Assembly (NCBI RefSeq): GCF_014204535.1 | Contig: NZ_JACHLR010000019.1 | Location: 1-53,616 of the forward strand | DNA from: Novosphingobium chloroacetimidivorans | GTDB taxonomy: Bacteria; Pseudomonadota; Alphaproteobacteria; Sphingomonadales; Sphingomonadaceae | Reading direction: 5' to 3' | DNA length: 53,616 bases | Part shown: piece after piece, positions 1 to 7,881 of the stretch | How the letters are laid out: every line of letters begins with the position of its first letter | Numbering within the stretch: position 1 is the stretch's first letter | Position numbers and translations under genes: made by a program | Notes under the pieces: generated by a model | What the model was told of the DNA's origin: nothing | Seen by the model: the letters and a program-made list of their open reading frames with translations, nothing else | Databases searched by the model: none

Positions 1-93
1 CTGCTCTTCGCTGAACCTGCTGCGCTTCATTCCGTCCGACTCCTTCGCATCGGACTCTACTCAAAATCGGTCACATTTCAGGGGAGCACGTCA
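1..93 (-). mobile_element. IS3-family element, 5' end (cut by window edge)
   Basis: On the minus strand an ATG at 30-28 opens with the residues MKRSRFSEEQ, the usual start of OrfA transposase in one IS3 subgroup, preceded by an AGGAG ribosome site. The segment from 93 inward begins TGACGTGCTCCCC, which looks like the left inverted repeat of such elements, so the outer end is placed near 93. The rest of the element lies left of the window, so I cannot say whether it is intact. Confidence 0.7.
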
Positions 94-397
94 CCCGGTT
101 GGGACGCGCATCGACCAAGATTACATCATGCGACGACCAATCTGAGCCTACGCCGAAAGCACGCAGTCCACCCGTTCAGGTCTTTTAGGCGCTCTTGCTC
201 TTTCGCTAAAAGGGTCGTGTCTCCGGTTATGGTGTAGTTGAGGGTGGCCATCGGAGATCTTCGGACAGGTTCGGTTTGCGAAATCCAACCAACGGAGACT
301 CCGATGACCGACGAAGCTAACGGAGATCAACCATTGCGACACAGTTGATCAGCAGAACTGAGAGAATATCAGCATCTGTATCAATCGTCCGATGATT
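94..397. other. Intergenic stretch with possible IS remnant
   Basis: No gene is supported here. The stretch 215-305 has the look of an insertion-sequence terminal region followed by an ATG at 304 that opens only 14 codons (MTDEANGDQPLRHS) before a stop. I suspect a decayed IS256-type left end, but this rests on resemblance only. It lies between the IS3 end and the 3' end of the TetR gene. Confidence 0.25.
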
Positions 398-1024
398 TTA
401 TACAAAGAAACGGTCGCAGAATTCCTCCCATACTCTCCTGAAATCAAGGGCTTCATCACGAAGCCAAAGCCGCTGCAGGCCGTTCCAGAATGCATCTAGT
501 TCTACTGCCGCAGTTTGGGGGCAGGGTTTCCAGCACAATGCAGTCTCGTGAAACTTGCGGATGGTCCTCGCACGTTGTTGAAAGAATTCGTATGCCCCGT
601 GCGAAGGGGACAGTGATTCCGCCTCTAGTACGTGAAAGAGGCGGACGAGCTGACGCTCGCTGAAGCTGTGCTCCATAATCCGTGACAAGGAGGTTCGGGA
701 CGTCTGAGCGTCTACCATCGAGACTGCGCTCATCCCGATTTGCGTGTAAGCCCTCTGGTCGAGTGCCGCGAGAATTTCCGCCAGAAGGTTTGAGACCGAG
801 GGGAAGTAGTGGAGCACTAAAGACTTCGCGACCCCACATGCGCTTGCGATATCTGCTACCGAGACTGCATTAAAACCGTTCTCGGCGATCAGGCGCTCTG
901 CCGTCGCAATGATTTGTGCATGCCGTTCGGCAGGGGGCAACCGCTTGCCGCGAGGCCGCGAGGCCGCGTCGTTCATCGCCAATATGGTTCGTCTTTCTAT
1001 CGTTCTAGTTCGTTTAGCGGCCAT
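398..1024 (-). CDS. TetR/AcrR family transcriptional regulator
   Basis: A 208-residue repressor. A TetR helix-turn-helix occupies about residues 30-80: the stretch with ERLIAENGFNAVSVADIASACGV followed by the recognition helix around KSLVLHYFPS is typical. The C-terminal ligand domain is poorly conserved, as usual. The first methionine is used; a second start at residue 17 (MNDAAS) is possible, since basic residues precede it. It diverges from the beta-glucosidase at 1108 across 83 bases, so it most likely controls that gene and itself. The effector is unknown; a phenolic glycoside or aglycone would fit the neighbourhood, but that is inference. Confidence 0.82.
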   Translation of the reverse strand: MAAKRTRTIERRTILAMNDAASRPRGKRLPPAERHAQIIATAERLIAENGFNAVSVADIASACGVAKSLVLHYFPSVSNLLAEILAALDQRAYTQIGMSAVSMVDAQTSRTSLSRIMEHSFSERQLVRLFHVLEAESLSPSHGAYEFFQQRARTIRKFHETALCWKPCPQTAAVELDAFWNGLQRLWLRDEALDFRRVWEEFCDRFFV

Positions 1025-1072
1025 AACATACGAGCAGTGACTGAAAAACCTTGACCTCGAATTGCTGAAATG

Positions 1073-1093
1073 GTTGTTGACCGAACGAACAAC
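1073..1093. promoter_or_regulatory. Candidate TetR operator between divergent genes
   Basis: The sequence GTTGTT-N9-AACAAC forms an interrupted inverted repeat, with GAACGAAC inside it, in the 83-base gap between the TetR gene and the beta-glucosidase. Position and symmetry fit an operator for the divergent TetR protein. There is no experimental support. Confidence 0.4.
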
Positions 1094-1107
1094 AGTTTGG
1101 GCATAGG

Positions 1108-2418
1108 ATGATGATTAGTAGGCGAGATGTGATGATCGCAGGTGCCGCTTCCGCCGTGGCCGGAGCTGCAAATGCGGCCGTTCAACGTCCAAGCTCTCCT
1201 TTTCCAAAAGGTTTTCTGTGGGGTGCGGCGACGGCCGGTCATCAGATCGAAGGCAACAATGTTGCTTCCGATATGTGGTTCGTAGAAAACCTCAAACCAA
1301 CATTTTATCCCGAACGGTCCGGTGATGCATGCAACAGCTTTGATCTGTGGCCCACTGATCTAGACCTAGTGAAGCATATTGGGCTCAACTCATATCGCTT
1401 CAGCCTCGAGTGGGCCCGCATCGAGCCCGAGCAGGGTCAGTTCTCAGTCGCCATGCTTGATCATTACAAAACGATTATTGACGGTTGTCGGGCGCGCGAC
1501 ATCCATCCTTTTGTCACCTTCAATCATTACTCGGCTCCGCGGTGGTTCGCTGCACAGGGCGGATGGACCAATACGCAGGCACCAGGGCTATTTGCGCGCT
1601 ACTGCGAAAAGGCGGCACGTCATTTGGCCGGCGGCATTGGTCATGCAGCGACGCTGAACGAGCCAAACATGCCGCTTTTGATAAAGGATTTGCTTCCCGC
1701 GAGCGCAAGTGCCGGCATTCGCGCGATCTACCGAGCAGCAGGCGATGCGCTTGGTTCCAGCAAGTTTACCTTGTCGCAAATTATCCTGCCCGACGATGTT
1801 CCTACAGCGATTGCCAACCTCATTGCCGCGCACAAGGGTGGCCGAGCGGCAATCAAGGCAGTTCGGCCGGAACTGCCTGTGGGCGCATGCTTGTCCATGG
1901 CCGATGATCAGGCGGTGGGCGCCGATAGTCTTCGCGACAACAAGCGGAAAGACTACTACGGCGCTTGGCTCGAGGCCGTGACCGGCGACGACTTCGTTGG
2001 CGTACAGAATTATCACCGGACCTTGTGGAATGCACGTGGCAAGATGCCTGCCCCCAAGGATGGACCACGCAACATCGATGGGACGGAGGTTTATGCACCA
2101 TCGCTCGCGAACGCGGTACGGTATGCTCATCAGCAGACACGGTGTCCGATCATCGTATCGGAACACGGTGTTGATACGCCCGACGATTCAATCCGTGCTT
2201 GGCTCATTCCCGCAGCGCTGAAGGAGCTTTCCCAAGCGATAGGCGACGGTGTACCGGTCCTCGGCTATTATCATTGGTCGTTGATGGACAATTTCGAGTG
2301 GTCGCTTGGATATAGTCATCGTTATGGTCTGGCATCAGTCGATCGCACCACGTTCAAGCGATCACTGAAGCCAAGCGCAGCGGCCTACCGATCAATTGCC
2401 CAGCGAAATATGTTATAG
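1108..2418 (+). CDS. Tat-exported family-1 beta-glucosidase
   Basis: A 436-residue glycoside hydrolase of family GH1 that would release glucose, or a similar sugar, from a beta-glycoside by a retaining mechanism. The N terminus MMISRRDVMIAG... has a twin-arginine motif and a short hydrophobic run ending in ANAA near residue 24, so export to the periplasm is likely. The domain starts with GFLWGAATAGHQIEG (about 36-50). The acid/base glutamate is in TLNEPN (about 184-189), and the nucleophile is in VSEHGVD near residue 353, where most relatives have TENG. YYHWSLMDNFEWSLGY closes the barrel. The neighbouring TetR gene is divergent. In this setting it could free a phenolic aglycone for the catabolic genes; this is inference. 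Confidence 0.88.
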   Translation: MMISRRDVMIAGAASAVAGAANAAVQRPSSPFPKGFLWGAATAGHQIEGNNVASDMWFVENLKPTFYPERSGDACNSFDLWPTDLDLVKHIGLNSYRFSLEWARIEPEQGQFSVAMLDHYKTIIDGCRARDIHPFVTFNHYSAPRWFAAQGGWTNTQAPGLFARYCEKAARHLAGGIGHAATLNEPNMPLLIKDLLPASASAGIRAIYRAAGDALGSSKFTLSQIILPDDVPTAIANLIAAHKGGRAAIKAVRPELPVGACLSMADDQAVGADSLRDNKRKDYYGAWLEAVTGDDFVGVQNYHRTLWNARGKMPAPKDGPRNIDGTEVYAPSLANAVRYAHQQTRCPIIVSEHGVDTPDDSIRAWLIPAALKELSQAIGDGVPVLGYYHWSLMDNFEWSLGYSHRYGLASVDRTTFKRSLKPSAAAYRSIAQRNML

Positions 2419-2568
2419 TCTCTCGAAGTATAAAGCTTTAGCAAAGTAAAAACATTCATGTAAAAGGCGCTTAGTAGATTCTGCTGCTAGGGTTGTACTA
2501 ACCGCCAGCTTTTACAACTGAGGCCGCACGTTGGTCTCGGAGGTCCACCGTCTGCAATAGCCGTCTCA

Positions 2569-2871
2569 TTGAGATCCATGACGACGTCGTGCGTGATCGC
2601 ACCGCCTGTTTGGGGCCGATACCACGCAATGATGCGCTCGAAGGATGAAACTCGCCTCGATCCATGGCTTGCTACAGCTGCCAAGACTAAGCTTGCTGCA
2701 TTCGCCGCCGGCGTCGATGCGGACCGGGATGCCGTGGCCGCAGCCATCTCGACGCCATGGTCAAGTGGTCAGGCCGAGGGCACCATCTGCCGCCTCAAAT
2801 CCATCAAGCGCCAGATGTACGGCCGCGCCAAGCTCAATCTGCTGAAGGCAAGGATTATGATGCCGGCATGA
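2569..2871 (+). pseudogene. ISL3-family transposase, C-terminal remnant
   Basis: Only the last roughly 75 residues are recognisable: a stretch with LDPWLATAAKTKLAAFAAGV, then STPWSSGQAEGTICRLKSIK and RQMYGRAKLNLLKARIMMPA. The SSGQxEGxxxRLKxxKRQMYGRA block is the hallmark of the ISL3 transposase C terminus. The upstream catalytic part is missing and the open frame begins in unrelated sequence, so the gene is dead. It is followed directly by an IS66 fragment. Confidence 0.75.
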
Positions 2872-2915
2872 CCCAATCTGCACGGAATTTGAGTCAGAGC
2901 CCCTTTTGCGCGCCG

Positions 2916-3182
2916 ATTGACATCTATGTCCGCGACGAGCGCGGTCACGGCGGTACCACCCCACCTGCCGCGCTGTTCCGTTATGCGCCCGATCGAAAGG
3001 GCGAGCGCCCGGTCGCGCATCTCAGCAGCTTTGTCGGTCATGTCCATGCCGATGGCTATGCCGGGTTCAACAAGCTGTACGGGAACCGCATTGCCGAGGT
3101 CGCCTGCATGGCGCACGTCCGGCGCAAGTTCTTCGACATCCACGCCGCCAACGGCTCCGCAGTCGGCGCCCTGCTTAAGAAT
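2916..3182 (+). pseudogene. IS66-family transposase (TnpC) internal fragment
   Basis: About 89 residues of an IS66 transposase are readable: IDIYVRDERGHGGTTPPAAL, then HADGYAGFNKLYGNRIAEVA and CMAHVRRKFFDIHAANGS. These belong to the middle of the catalytic domain. Both ends are lost. The homology stops at about 3182, where an IS3-like end begins, suggesting that one element inserted into, or recombined with, the other. Confidence 0.75.
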
Positions 3183-3301
3183 GAACGCCTTCTGGGCGTC
3201 GGAAAACTTCGATGCCTTAATCGTCCTTCGCTCCTCCCAGCCAGGGAGATTACCGCGAAAAACCCTAGCTCAAAACGATCCAGTTTTCCGGGATCAGATC
3301 A
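3180..3301 (-). mobile_element. IS3-family left-end remnant
   Basis: Read on the minus strand, the segment starts at 3301 with TGATCTGATCCCGGAAAACT, which resembles an IS3-family inverted repeat. About 80 bases further in it encodes KASKFSDAQKAFIL, the usual N terminus of OrfA, with ATT where the start ATG is expected. The rest is missing, so the element cannot move. It separates the IS debris from the catabolic genes that start at 3332. Confidence 0.65.
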
Positions 3302-3331
3302 AACACCGGCCGGACACGGAATTTCGTCCGG

Positions 3332-4714
3332 TCAGTCCATGTCGAGGATCCGACCTGGGTTCAGTAAGTTTTGCGGATCCAGGCAAAACTTCAGACGCTG
3401 CATCAAGGCCAGTTCGCTCGGATTGCGAGTCAGCGACAGCGACGCTTTCTTGTCGAGGCCGATACCGTGCTCGGCCGAAATCGAGCCGCCGATCGCACCG
3501 AGCGGCAGATAGATGATATCCTTGATCCGCTGCCTCTCTTCTGGGGTGAACGATCCGGCGCGGACGGTCATGAGGTGAAGGTTGTTATCGGCCACATGCC
3601 CGAAGATAAACAGGGAACATTCGTTGATCGCTGCCTGTAATTCCCCCTCCACCTTCTCAAGATAGGTAGGCATCGTTCGAAGCGGAACGCTGACGTCGAA
3701 ATCGAGCCGATCGCCGAGCCGCATGAGAACGTCCACATCCTCGCGGATCGCCCAGAGCGCGTTTCTCTCCGCCTCGGACTTAGCGATCACGCCGCTTGCG
3801 ACGAGCCCTTGCTCGAACGCGTCCTCGAGCACTTCCAGAAATGCCGGTCCGTCCCTTTCGGAATCGCTGCCCTCCGCTTCCGCAAGTACGTAGAGGGTCG
3901 CCTCGGTATCGATGCCCGTTACCGCGCCGCGGTGCGCCGTCATCGCCTTGAAGAACGGGCGCCACATCACTTCGAAGGCGCTCAACGTCCCTGCCAGGCG
4001 CGCTTCGATCCAGCGGAAGAAAACGATGACCTGCTCGAAGCTGTCGAATGCTAGCAGCGCGGTGTTGCGGGAGGTCGTGATCGGGCGCAGCCGCAGGACC
4101 GCGCGGGTCACGATACCTAGGGTACCTTCCGATCCCACGAACAGCTGTTTGAGATCGTAACCACTGTTATCCTTGATAATTTCTTTCAGGCTGTCCACGA
4201 TCGTGCCGTCAGCCAGCACGACCTCGATGCCCAGGATGTGATCGCGCATCATACCATATCGAAATACGCGGTGACCGCCCGCGTTCGTAGCGATCGCCCC
4301 GCCTAGCATCGCAGAGCCGCGCGCACCGAAATCGACCGCGAACAAGGATCCCTTCGCCCGCGCCGCTTCCTGAACCTCATGGATGGTCGCGCCGGCACCG
4401 GCCAGCATCGTCCGGCCCACCGGGTCGAGCGCTTCGATGCGGTTCAGCTTTTCCAACGATAGGACCAAATCGTTATCCCGCGACACGGTGGCCCCCGCCA
4501 TGCCGGTGCGTCCGCCGTGTACGACGATCTTCTGGCCGGAGGCATTGCAGGCAAGCACGATGGCCGCGACCTGCTGTGTGTCGGTAGGAGTTACAAGAAG
4601 CCGGCAGCGGCAGGATTCGCCCGTTCCCCAGCGCACCTCGCGCATCGCGGCAGCGGGGGGCTCGAGCACGTTCGCCTCGCCGACGATGGCGACCAGGGCT
4701 TCGCGACTTGGCAT
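3332..4714 (-). CDS. FAD-linked 2-hydroxyacid dehydrogenase, GlcD/D-lactate dehydrogenase type
   Basis: A 460-residue flavoprotein of the vanillyl-alcohol-oxidase superfamily. The N-terminal FAD_binding_4 domain shows VVHGGRTGMAGA, MLGGAIATNAGGHRVFRYGM and LFVGSEGTLGIVTRAVLRLR. The C-terminal FAD-oxidase domain shows FGHVADNNLHL and the near-terminal EHGIGLDKK motif. Relatives oxidise (R)-2-hydroxyacids such as lactate, glycolate, 2-hydroxyglutarate or mandelate to 2-oxoacids. It is the last gene of a minus-strand operon, 5 bases after the SDR gene. Given the benzoylformate decarboxylase at the other end of the window, an aromatic hydroxyacid is a plausible substrate. An aryl-alcohol oxidase role cannot be excluded. 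Confidence 0.85.
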   Translation of the reverse strand: MPSREALVAIVGEANVLEPPAAAMREVRWGTGESCRCRLLVTPTDTQQVAAIVLACNASGQKIVVHGGRTGMAGATVSRDNDLVLSLEKLNRIEALDPVGRTMLAGAGATIHEVQEAARAKGSLFAVDFGARGSAMLGGAIATNAGGHRVFRYGMMRDHILGIEVVLADGTIVDSLKEIIKDNSGYDLKQLFVGSEGTLGIVTRAVLRLRPITTSRNTALLAFDSFEQVIVFFRWIEARLAGTLSAFEVMWRPFFKAMTAHRGAVTGIDTEATLYVLAEAEGSDSERDGPAFLEVLEDAFEQGLVASGVIAKSEAERNALWAIREDVDVLMRLGDRLDFDVSVPLRTMPTYLEKVEGELQAAINECSLFIFGHVADNNLHLMTVRAGSFTPEERQRIKDIIYLPLGAIGGSISAEHGIGLDKKASLSLTRNPSELALMQRLKFCLDPQNLLNPGRILDMD

Positions 4715-4719
4715 GGTTG

Positions 4720-5565
4720 TCAGGGCACCTTGCAGAGGGCCGAACCGCCATCGATCAGCATGTGGGTTCCAGTGACATAGGAGGACGCGCTCGACCCATA
4801 AAACAGAGCCAGTCCGACGATCTCGTCGGGCATCGCCGTGCGGCCCAGCGCCGAGGTGCTCGCGAAAAGCGCTTTCACCGCATCGTCGCTCATGCCACCG
4901 TCTCCGATGTTGGTCACGAAGTTGGCAGGCGCGATCGCGTTCACCAGGATACCGTACGGCGCAAGTTCGAGAGCGACTTGTCGCGATAGATGCGCCACCG
5001 CCGCCTTCGTGGCATGGTACGCGGTCGATACGAACACGACGTTGACGAGAGCCGCTGCGGATGAAGTGACGATGATCCGGCCGCCGCGACCCCGCCGTTT
5101 CATGATCCGTGCCGCCGCGCCCAGTGTGTTACGCACTCCCATGAGGTTGACCGCGACGACAGCATCCCAGTCGCCTGTCGATGGATCGTCGATCGCGCCT
5201 TGCGGGTTGGGATTGCCATCAGGGCGTGCGAAGCCCGGCCCGCCGCCGATGCCCGCGTTCGCGAAGATCACATCGATGCCGCCGCGATCGCCATCGATTC
5301 GATCGAATGCCGCGTCGAGCGCGGCGCGATCGGTGATGTCGGCGACCAGCCCCTGAGCCTGTTTGCCCAGCGCGCCGATGGCGTTGTCGATCGCGCTTTG
5401 GTCACGGTCCACGATCGTGACGATTGCGCCGTTCGCAGCGTAACCGCGTGCGATCGCCAGCCCCAGTCCCGAGGCCCCGCCGGTAACGACGACGGACTTT
5501 CCCGCTACGCTGAAGATATGCGCCACGTCCAGGGACGACATGTCGTCCGCCGTCTCGCCAGTCAT
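4720..5565 (-). CDS. Short-chain dehydrogenase/reductase 1
   Basis: A 281-residue classical SDR. The cofactor motif TGGASGLG is at residues 28-35 with an acidic residue after the second strand (IVDRD), which favours NAD. NAG is at 103-105, catalytic Ser at 168-169, and YHATK gives Tyr183 and Lys187. It would oxidise an alcohol or dihydrodiol. Its ATG overlaps the TGA of the upstream Rieske gene by four bases, so the two are translationally coupled. It is clearly paralogous to the SDR at 21464-22291: both share a GVRNTL segment, a NPxG-rich insertion after NAG, and a PANFVT-IGDG-M segment near the C terminus. Confidence 0.88.
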   Translation of the reverse strand: MTGETADDMSSLDVAHIFSVAGKSVVVTGGASGLGLAIARGYAANGAIVTIVDRDQSAIDNAIGALGKQAQGLVADITDRAALDAAFDRIDGDRGGIDVIFANAGIGGGPGFARPDGNPNPQGAIDDPSTGDWDAVVAVNLMGVRNTLGAAARIMKRRGRGGRIIVTSSAAALVNVVFVSTAYHATKAAVAHLSRQVALELAPYGILVNAIAPANFVTNIGDGGMSDDAVKALFASTSALGRTAMPDEIVGLALFYGSSASSYVTGTHMLIDGGSALCKVP

Positions 5566-6602
5566 GCGGGTTCCCTTTCAGCACAAGCCGCTTCGGCGGC
5601 AATGAGTTTTGAGAGGCGCCGACGAACCCGCACCGATCCTTCGTCGGTCCGAAGCAGCGCCGGCCCCAGCGCGTTGAAGTCCGTGCTTCCCACGCGACTT
5701 TGCTGCGCCTCCAGCATTGGCTTGTCCTCACCTGCAAAGGCGGCCTGCAGCATGACCGCCACCATCGCTGTAAGATCGGCGTCCTCGACCAGACAGTTGC
5801 GACCCGCCCAGTAGAAATAATGCGTCTTGCCGGCGTCACTCGGCGTCATCACGTGGATGCCCCAAGTCTCCGGATTGCCGCGTTCGCGGTGCCCCGCCGG
5901 GTATCCGCCCAGCGTGACCGCCATGACCGACGGCGCGTACCAGATCGCGCGCAGGTAGACGTCGGCGGGGTTGTTCGGCTCAGGCAGCAACGCGTCCAGC
6001 GCGGGAGGGGCCACATCGGACGGTGCGAACCAGTTGAGTTCGATACGGTCGGGATGCTCTTTCACCGTGAATTGCGCCCGCGTCGTCGCCCCGCCGCCAA
6101 GGCTTGTGGGATGCAGACTATCTGCATGACTGAGATCTAGGATATTATCAGTACAAAGCTGATAGTTCGCGGCTATCTGCTCGTAACCGTGAAGCCCTGC
6201 GGAGGCTGGCGTGCGCGTTATCAAGTCCAGCGGCGGGATCGTTGCCGGATCGGCCAGAGCCTGTTCGCCAATCCAGACCCAGATACCGGTGTGGCCGACA
6301 GCCGCGGCGAAACTGGGTACTGTCAGTGCCGAGATCGCCGCTCCGTGCGGGTTATCGAGGCAGCGGCCATCGGCCGCGAAGGTGATCGCGTGATAGCCGC
6401 ACGTGATCTGCCCGTCGGTGATTTTGCCGCATGACAGTGGCGCAAAGCGGTGCGGACAGCGATCGAGCAATGCCGAGACGCCCCCCTCGACGGTGCGCAT
6501 GATCAATAGCGGCACCTCGGCGATCGTCCGTGCGAACCAGCCCACTTCATCAAGCTCTTTGACCCAACCCACCAGATACCAGCAGTTACGCAGATACGTC
6601 AT
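5562..6602 (-). CDS. Single-subunit Rieske oxygenase B (vanillate O-demethylase oxygenase type)
   Basis: A 346-residue oxygenase component. The Rieske [2Fe-2S] ligands are Cys49, His51, Cys68 and His71 (CPHRF ... CGYHA). The mononuclear iron site is in DNILDLSHADSLH with Asp156, His159 and His164. Length and order match the VanA/DdmC group, which removes methyl groups from aryl methyl ethers or hydroxylates side chains using electrons from a separate reductase. No reductase is encoded nearby. It has its own promoter at 6826-6871 and a strong GGGAGGCGAGGG ribosome site. It heads an operon with the SDR and the FAD oxidase. The substrate is not determinable. Confidence 0.88.
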   Translation of the reverse strand: MTYLRNCWYLVGWVKELDEVGWFARTIAEVPLLIMRTVEGGVSALLDRCPHRFAPLSCGKITDGQITCGYHAITFAADGRCLDNPHGAAISALTVPSFAAAVGHTGIWVWIGEQALADPATIPPLDLITRTPASAGLHGYEQIAANYQLCTDNILDLSHADSLHPTSLGGGATTRAQFTVKEHPDRIELNWFAPSDVAPPALDALLPEPNNPADVYLRAIWYAPSVMAVTLGGYPAGHRERGNPETWGIHVMTPSDAGKTHYFYWAGRNCLVEDADLTAMVAVMLQAAFAGEDKPMLEAQQSRVGSTDFNALGPALLRTDEGSVRVRRRLSKLIAAEAACAEREPA

Positions 6603-6799
6603 CGGCTTCCCTCGCCTCCCTCACGCGACCAAGTCATACTAAGGCCGTTTCGACCGCGAGTTCGGACGAGGGTAAAATCCGGGCTTGCGTTCAGGCGGGC
6701 ACGACCATTCCGTTCAAAAACGTCTTGATAGGTACTGTCGTCGTCTCGGACGGAGACGCCCAGGATCGCAGGCCCGCAGCCGATCGCATCGAGTTTCAA
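6599..6799 (-). other. Possible small leader ORF before Rieske B
   Basis: A 66-codon frame from a TTG at 6799 lies inside the roughly 220-base leader of the Rieske B operon, and its TGA overlaps the Rieske ATG in the coupling pattern ATGA. GGAAGAAG stands directly before the TTG, rather close for a ribosome site. The product (opening KLDAIGCGPAILG) matches no family I know. It may be a coupling peptide, a gene remnant or chance. Confidence 0.25.
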
Positions 6800-6825
6800 C
6801 TTCTTCCGCCTTTCGCGCCAAATAT

Positions 6826-6871
6826 TGGTTTCTTATGAAACCATTTATCGCCTTGTTTTGAGAGATGTCAA
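6826..6871 (-). promoter_or_regulatory. Promoter and operator of the Rieske B-SDR-oxidase operon
   Basis: On the minus strand TTGACA (6871-6866) and ATAAAT (6848-6843) are separated by 17 bases, a good sigma-70 promoter. The -10 box abuts an 18-base perfect palindrome, TGGTTTC-TTAT-GAAACCA (6826-6843). The -35 box overlaps the stop codon of the upstream Rieske A gene. The same GTTTC-N4-GAAAC core is in the TonB receptor 1 promoter next to the MarR gene, so MarR control of both units is likely. Confidence 0.6.
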
Positions 6872-7872
6872 TCGGTTGATGATGCCGTTGCCGGATCCGC
6901 CGACTTGGACGTGGCCGCCAACCGCTTGTACAGCAGCAACGCCGCATCGGATCGCACCGCCAAGGCGCGAGGGAAAGAGAACCGCGCCCGATTGGCATGT
7001 TGCGCCTCGACGATCCGCCGATCTTGATCGAACCCCATTTCCAGCCCGTCCATGATCGTCGCTAAACGCGCCGAGGCACCTTCGTCCGCCGGGATCGACC
7101 ATTGTAGCAGGATCAGGGCACTGTCCGGCGCAACCGGTACGGCGGCAATGACCGCGCGACTTTTCGCTACGGGTGCAAGTGGCTCTTCGCCGCTGCGCGC
7201 CGCGGAAGCGCCGCCCGGCGGATGATCGTCAAGCGCTATCACTACGATGCCGGGTGGGTAGACGTGGGTTACGGCATGCTGATCCACAAGATCCCCCGCC
7301 GCCAGATCCTCCGCCCACCAATCTATTTCGATGGCCCTTTCCCCCCGCGTGACAAACGGACGATGCGCCAGCCACCAATCCGGCTTGAAGCCCCCGCCGT
7401 GGACATAGCCGAAGTGCGACGTGTCTAGCAGGTTCTCGACGATCAATTCGGCAGGGGCGGCGACTTCAAACCTGCGGCGCGCGGATATCCAGCGTTGTTC
7501 GCCAGCCGCGAATATCCGGGCCGCCACCATGCCCGGCCCGTCTTCGGATTGCGATGCCGTGCTGACCCAGGACCAGCCCTGCTCCTCGTGAACCGCATAG
7601 GCACGGACGCGCAGCAAATCGGGAATGCGGTCTTGGCCCGGCACGTTGATGCAGAGGCCAGCGCTTGAGAAAGCAAGGCCGTGATATGGGCAGCGTACGG
7701 CATTTCCGTCGCACTGTCCCATAGACAATGGCATGTGGCGGTGGGCACACCGGTCTTCGATCGCCGCAAGCGTGCCGTCATCCAGCCGCCAGAAGACAAT
7801 CGGATGACCGTCGATTACCCGTCCGACCGGCTGCTGTGCAAACTCATCGCTCCAACCCGCTAGGTGCCACAT
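6868..7872 (-). CDS. Single-subunit Rieske oxygenase A
   Basis: A 334-residue Rieske non-haem iron oxygenase. The cluster ligands are Cys42, His44, Cys61 and His64 (CAHRH ... CPYHGL). The catalytic iron motif is ENLLDTSHFGYVH with Asp150, His153 and His158. It belongs to the broad VanA-like group but is clearly divergent from the three other single-subunit enzymes in this window. It starts 9 bases after the stop of TonB receptor 1 and is probably co-transcribed with it, so it may act on the compound the receptor imports. A separate electron donor would be required. Hydroxylation versus O-dealkylation cannot be decided. Confidence 0.86.
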   Translation of the reverse strand: MWHLAGWSDEFAQQPVGRVIDGHPIVFWRLDDGTLAAIEDRCAHRHMPLSMGQCDGNAVRCPYHGLAFSSAGLCINVPGQDRIPDLLRVRAYAVHEEQGWSWVSTASQSEDGPGMVAARIFAAGEQRWISARRRFEVAAPAELIVENLLDTSHFGYVHGGGFKPDWWLAHRPFVTRGERAIEIDWWAEDLAAGDLVDQHAVTHVYPPGIVVIALDDHPPGGASAARSGEEPLAPVAKSRAVIAAVPVAPDSALILLQWSIPADEGASARLATIMDGLEMGFDQDRRIVEAQHANRARFSFPRALAVRSDAALLLYKRLAATSKSADPATASSTD

Positions 7873-7881
7873 GCCGCGCCC

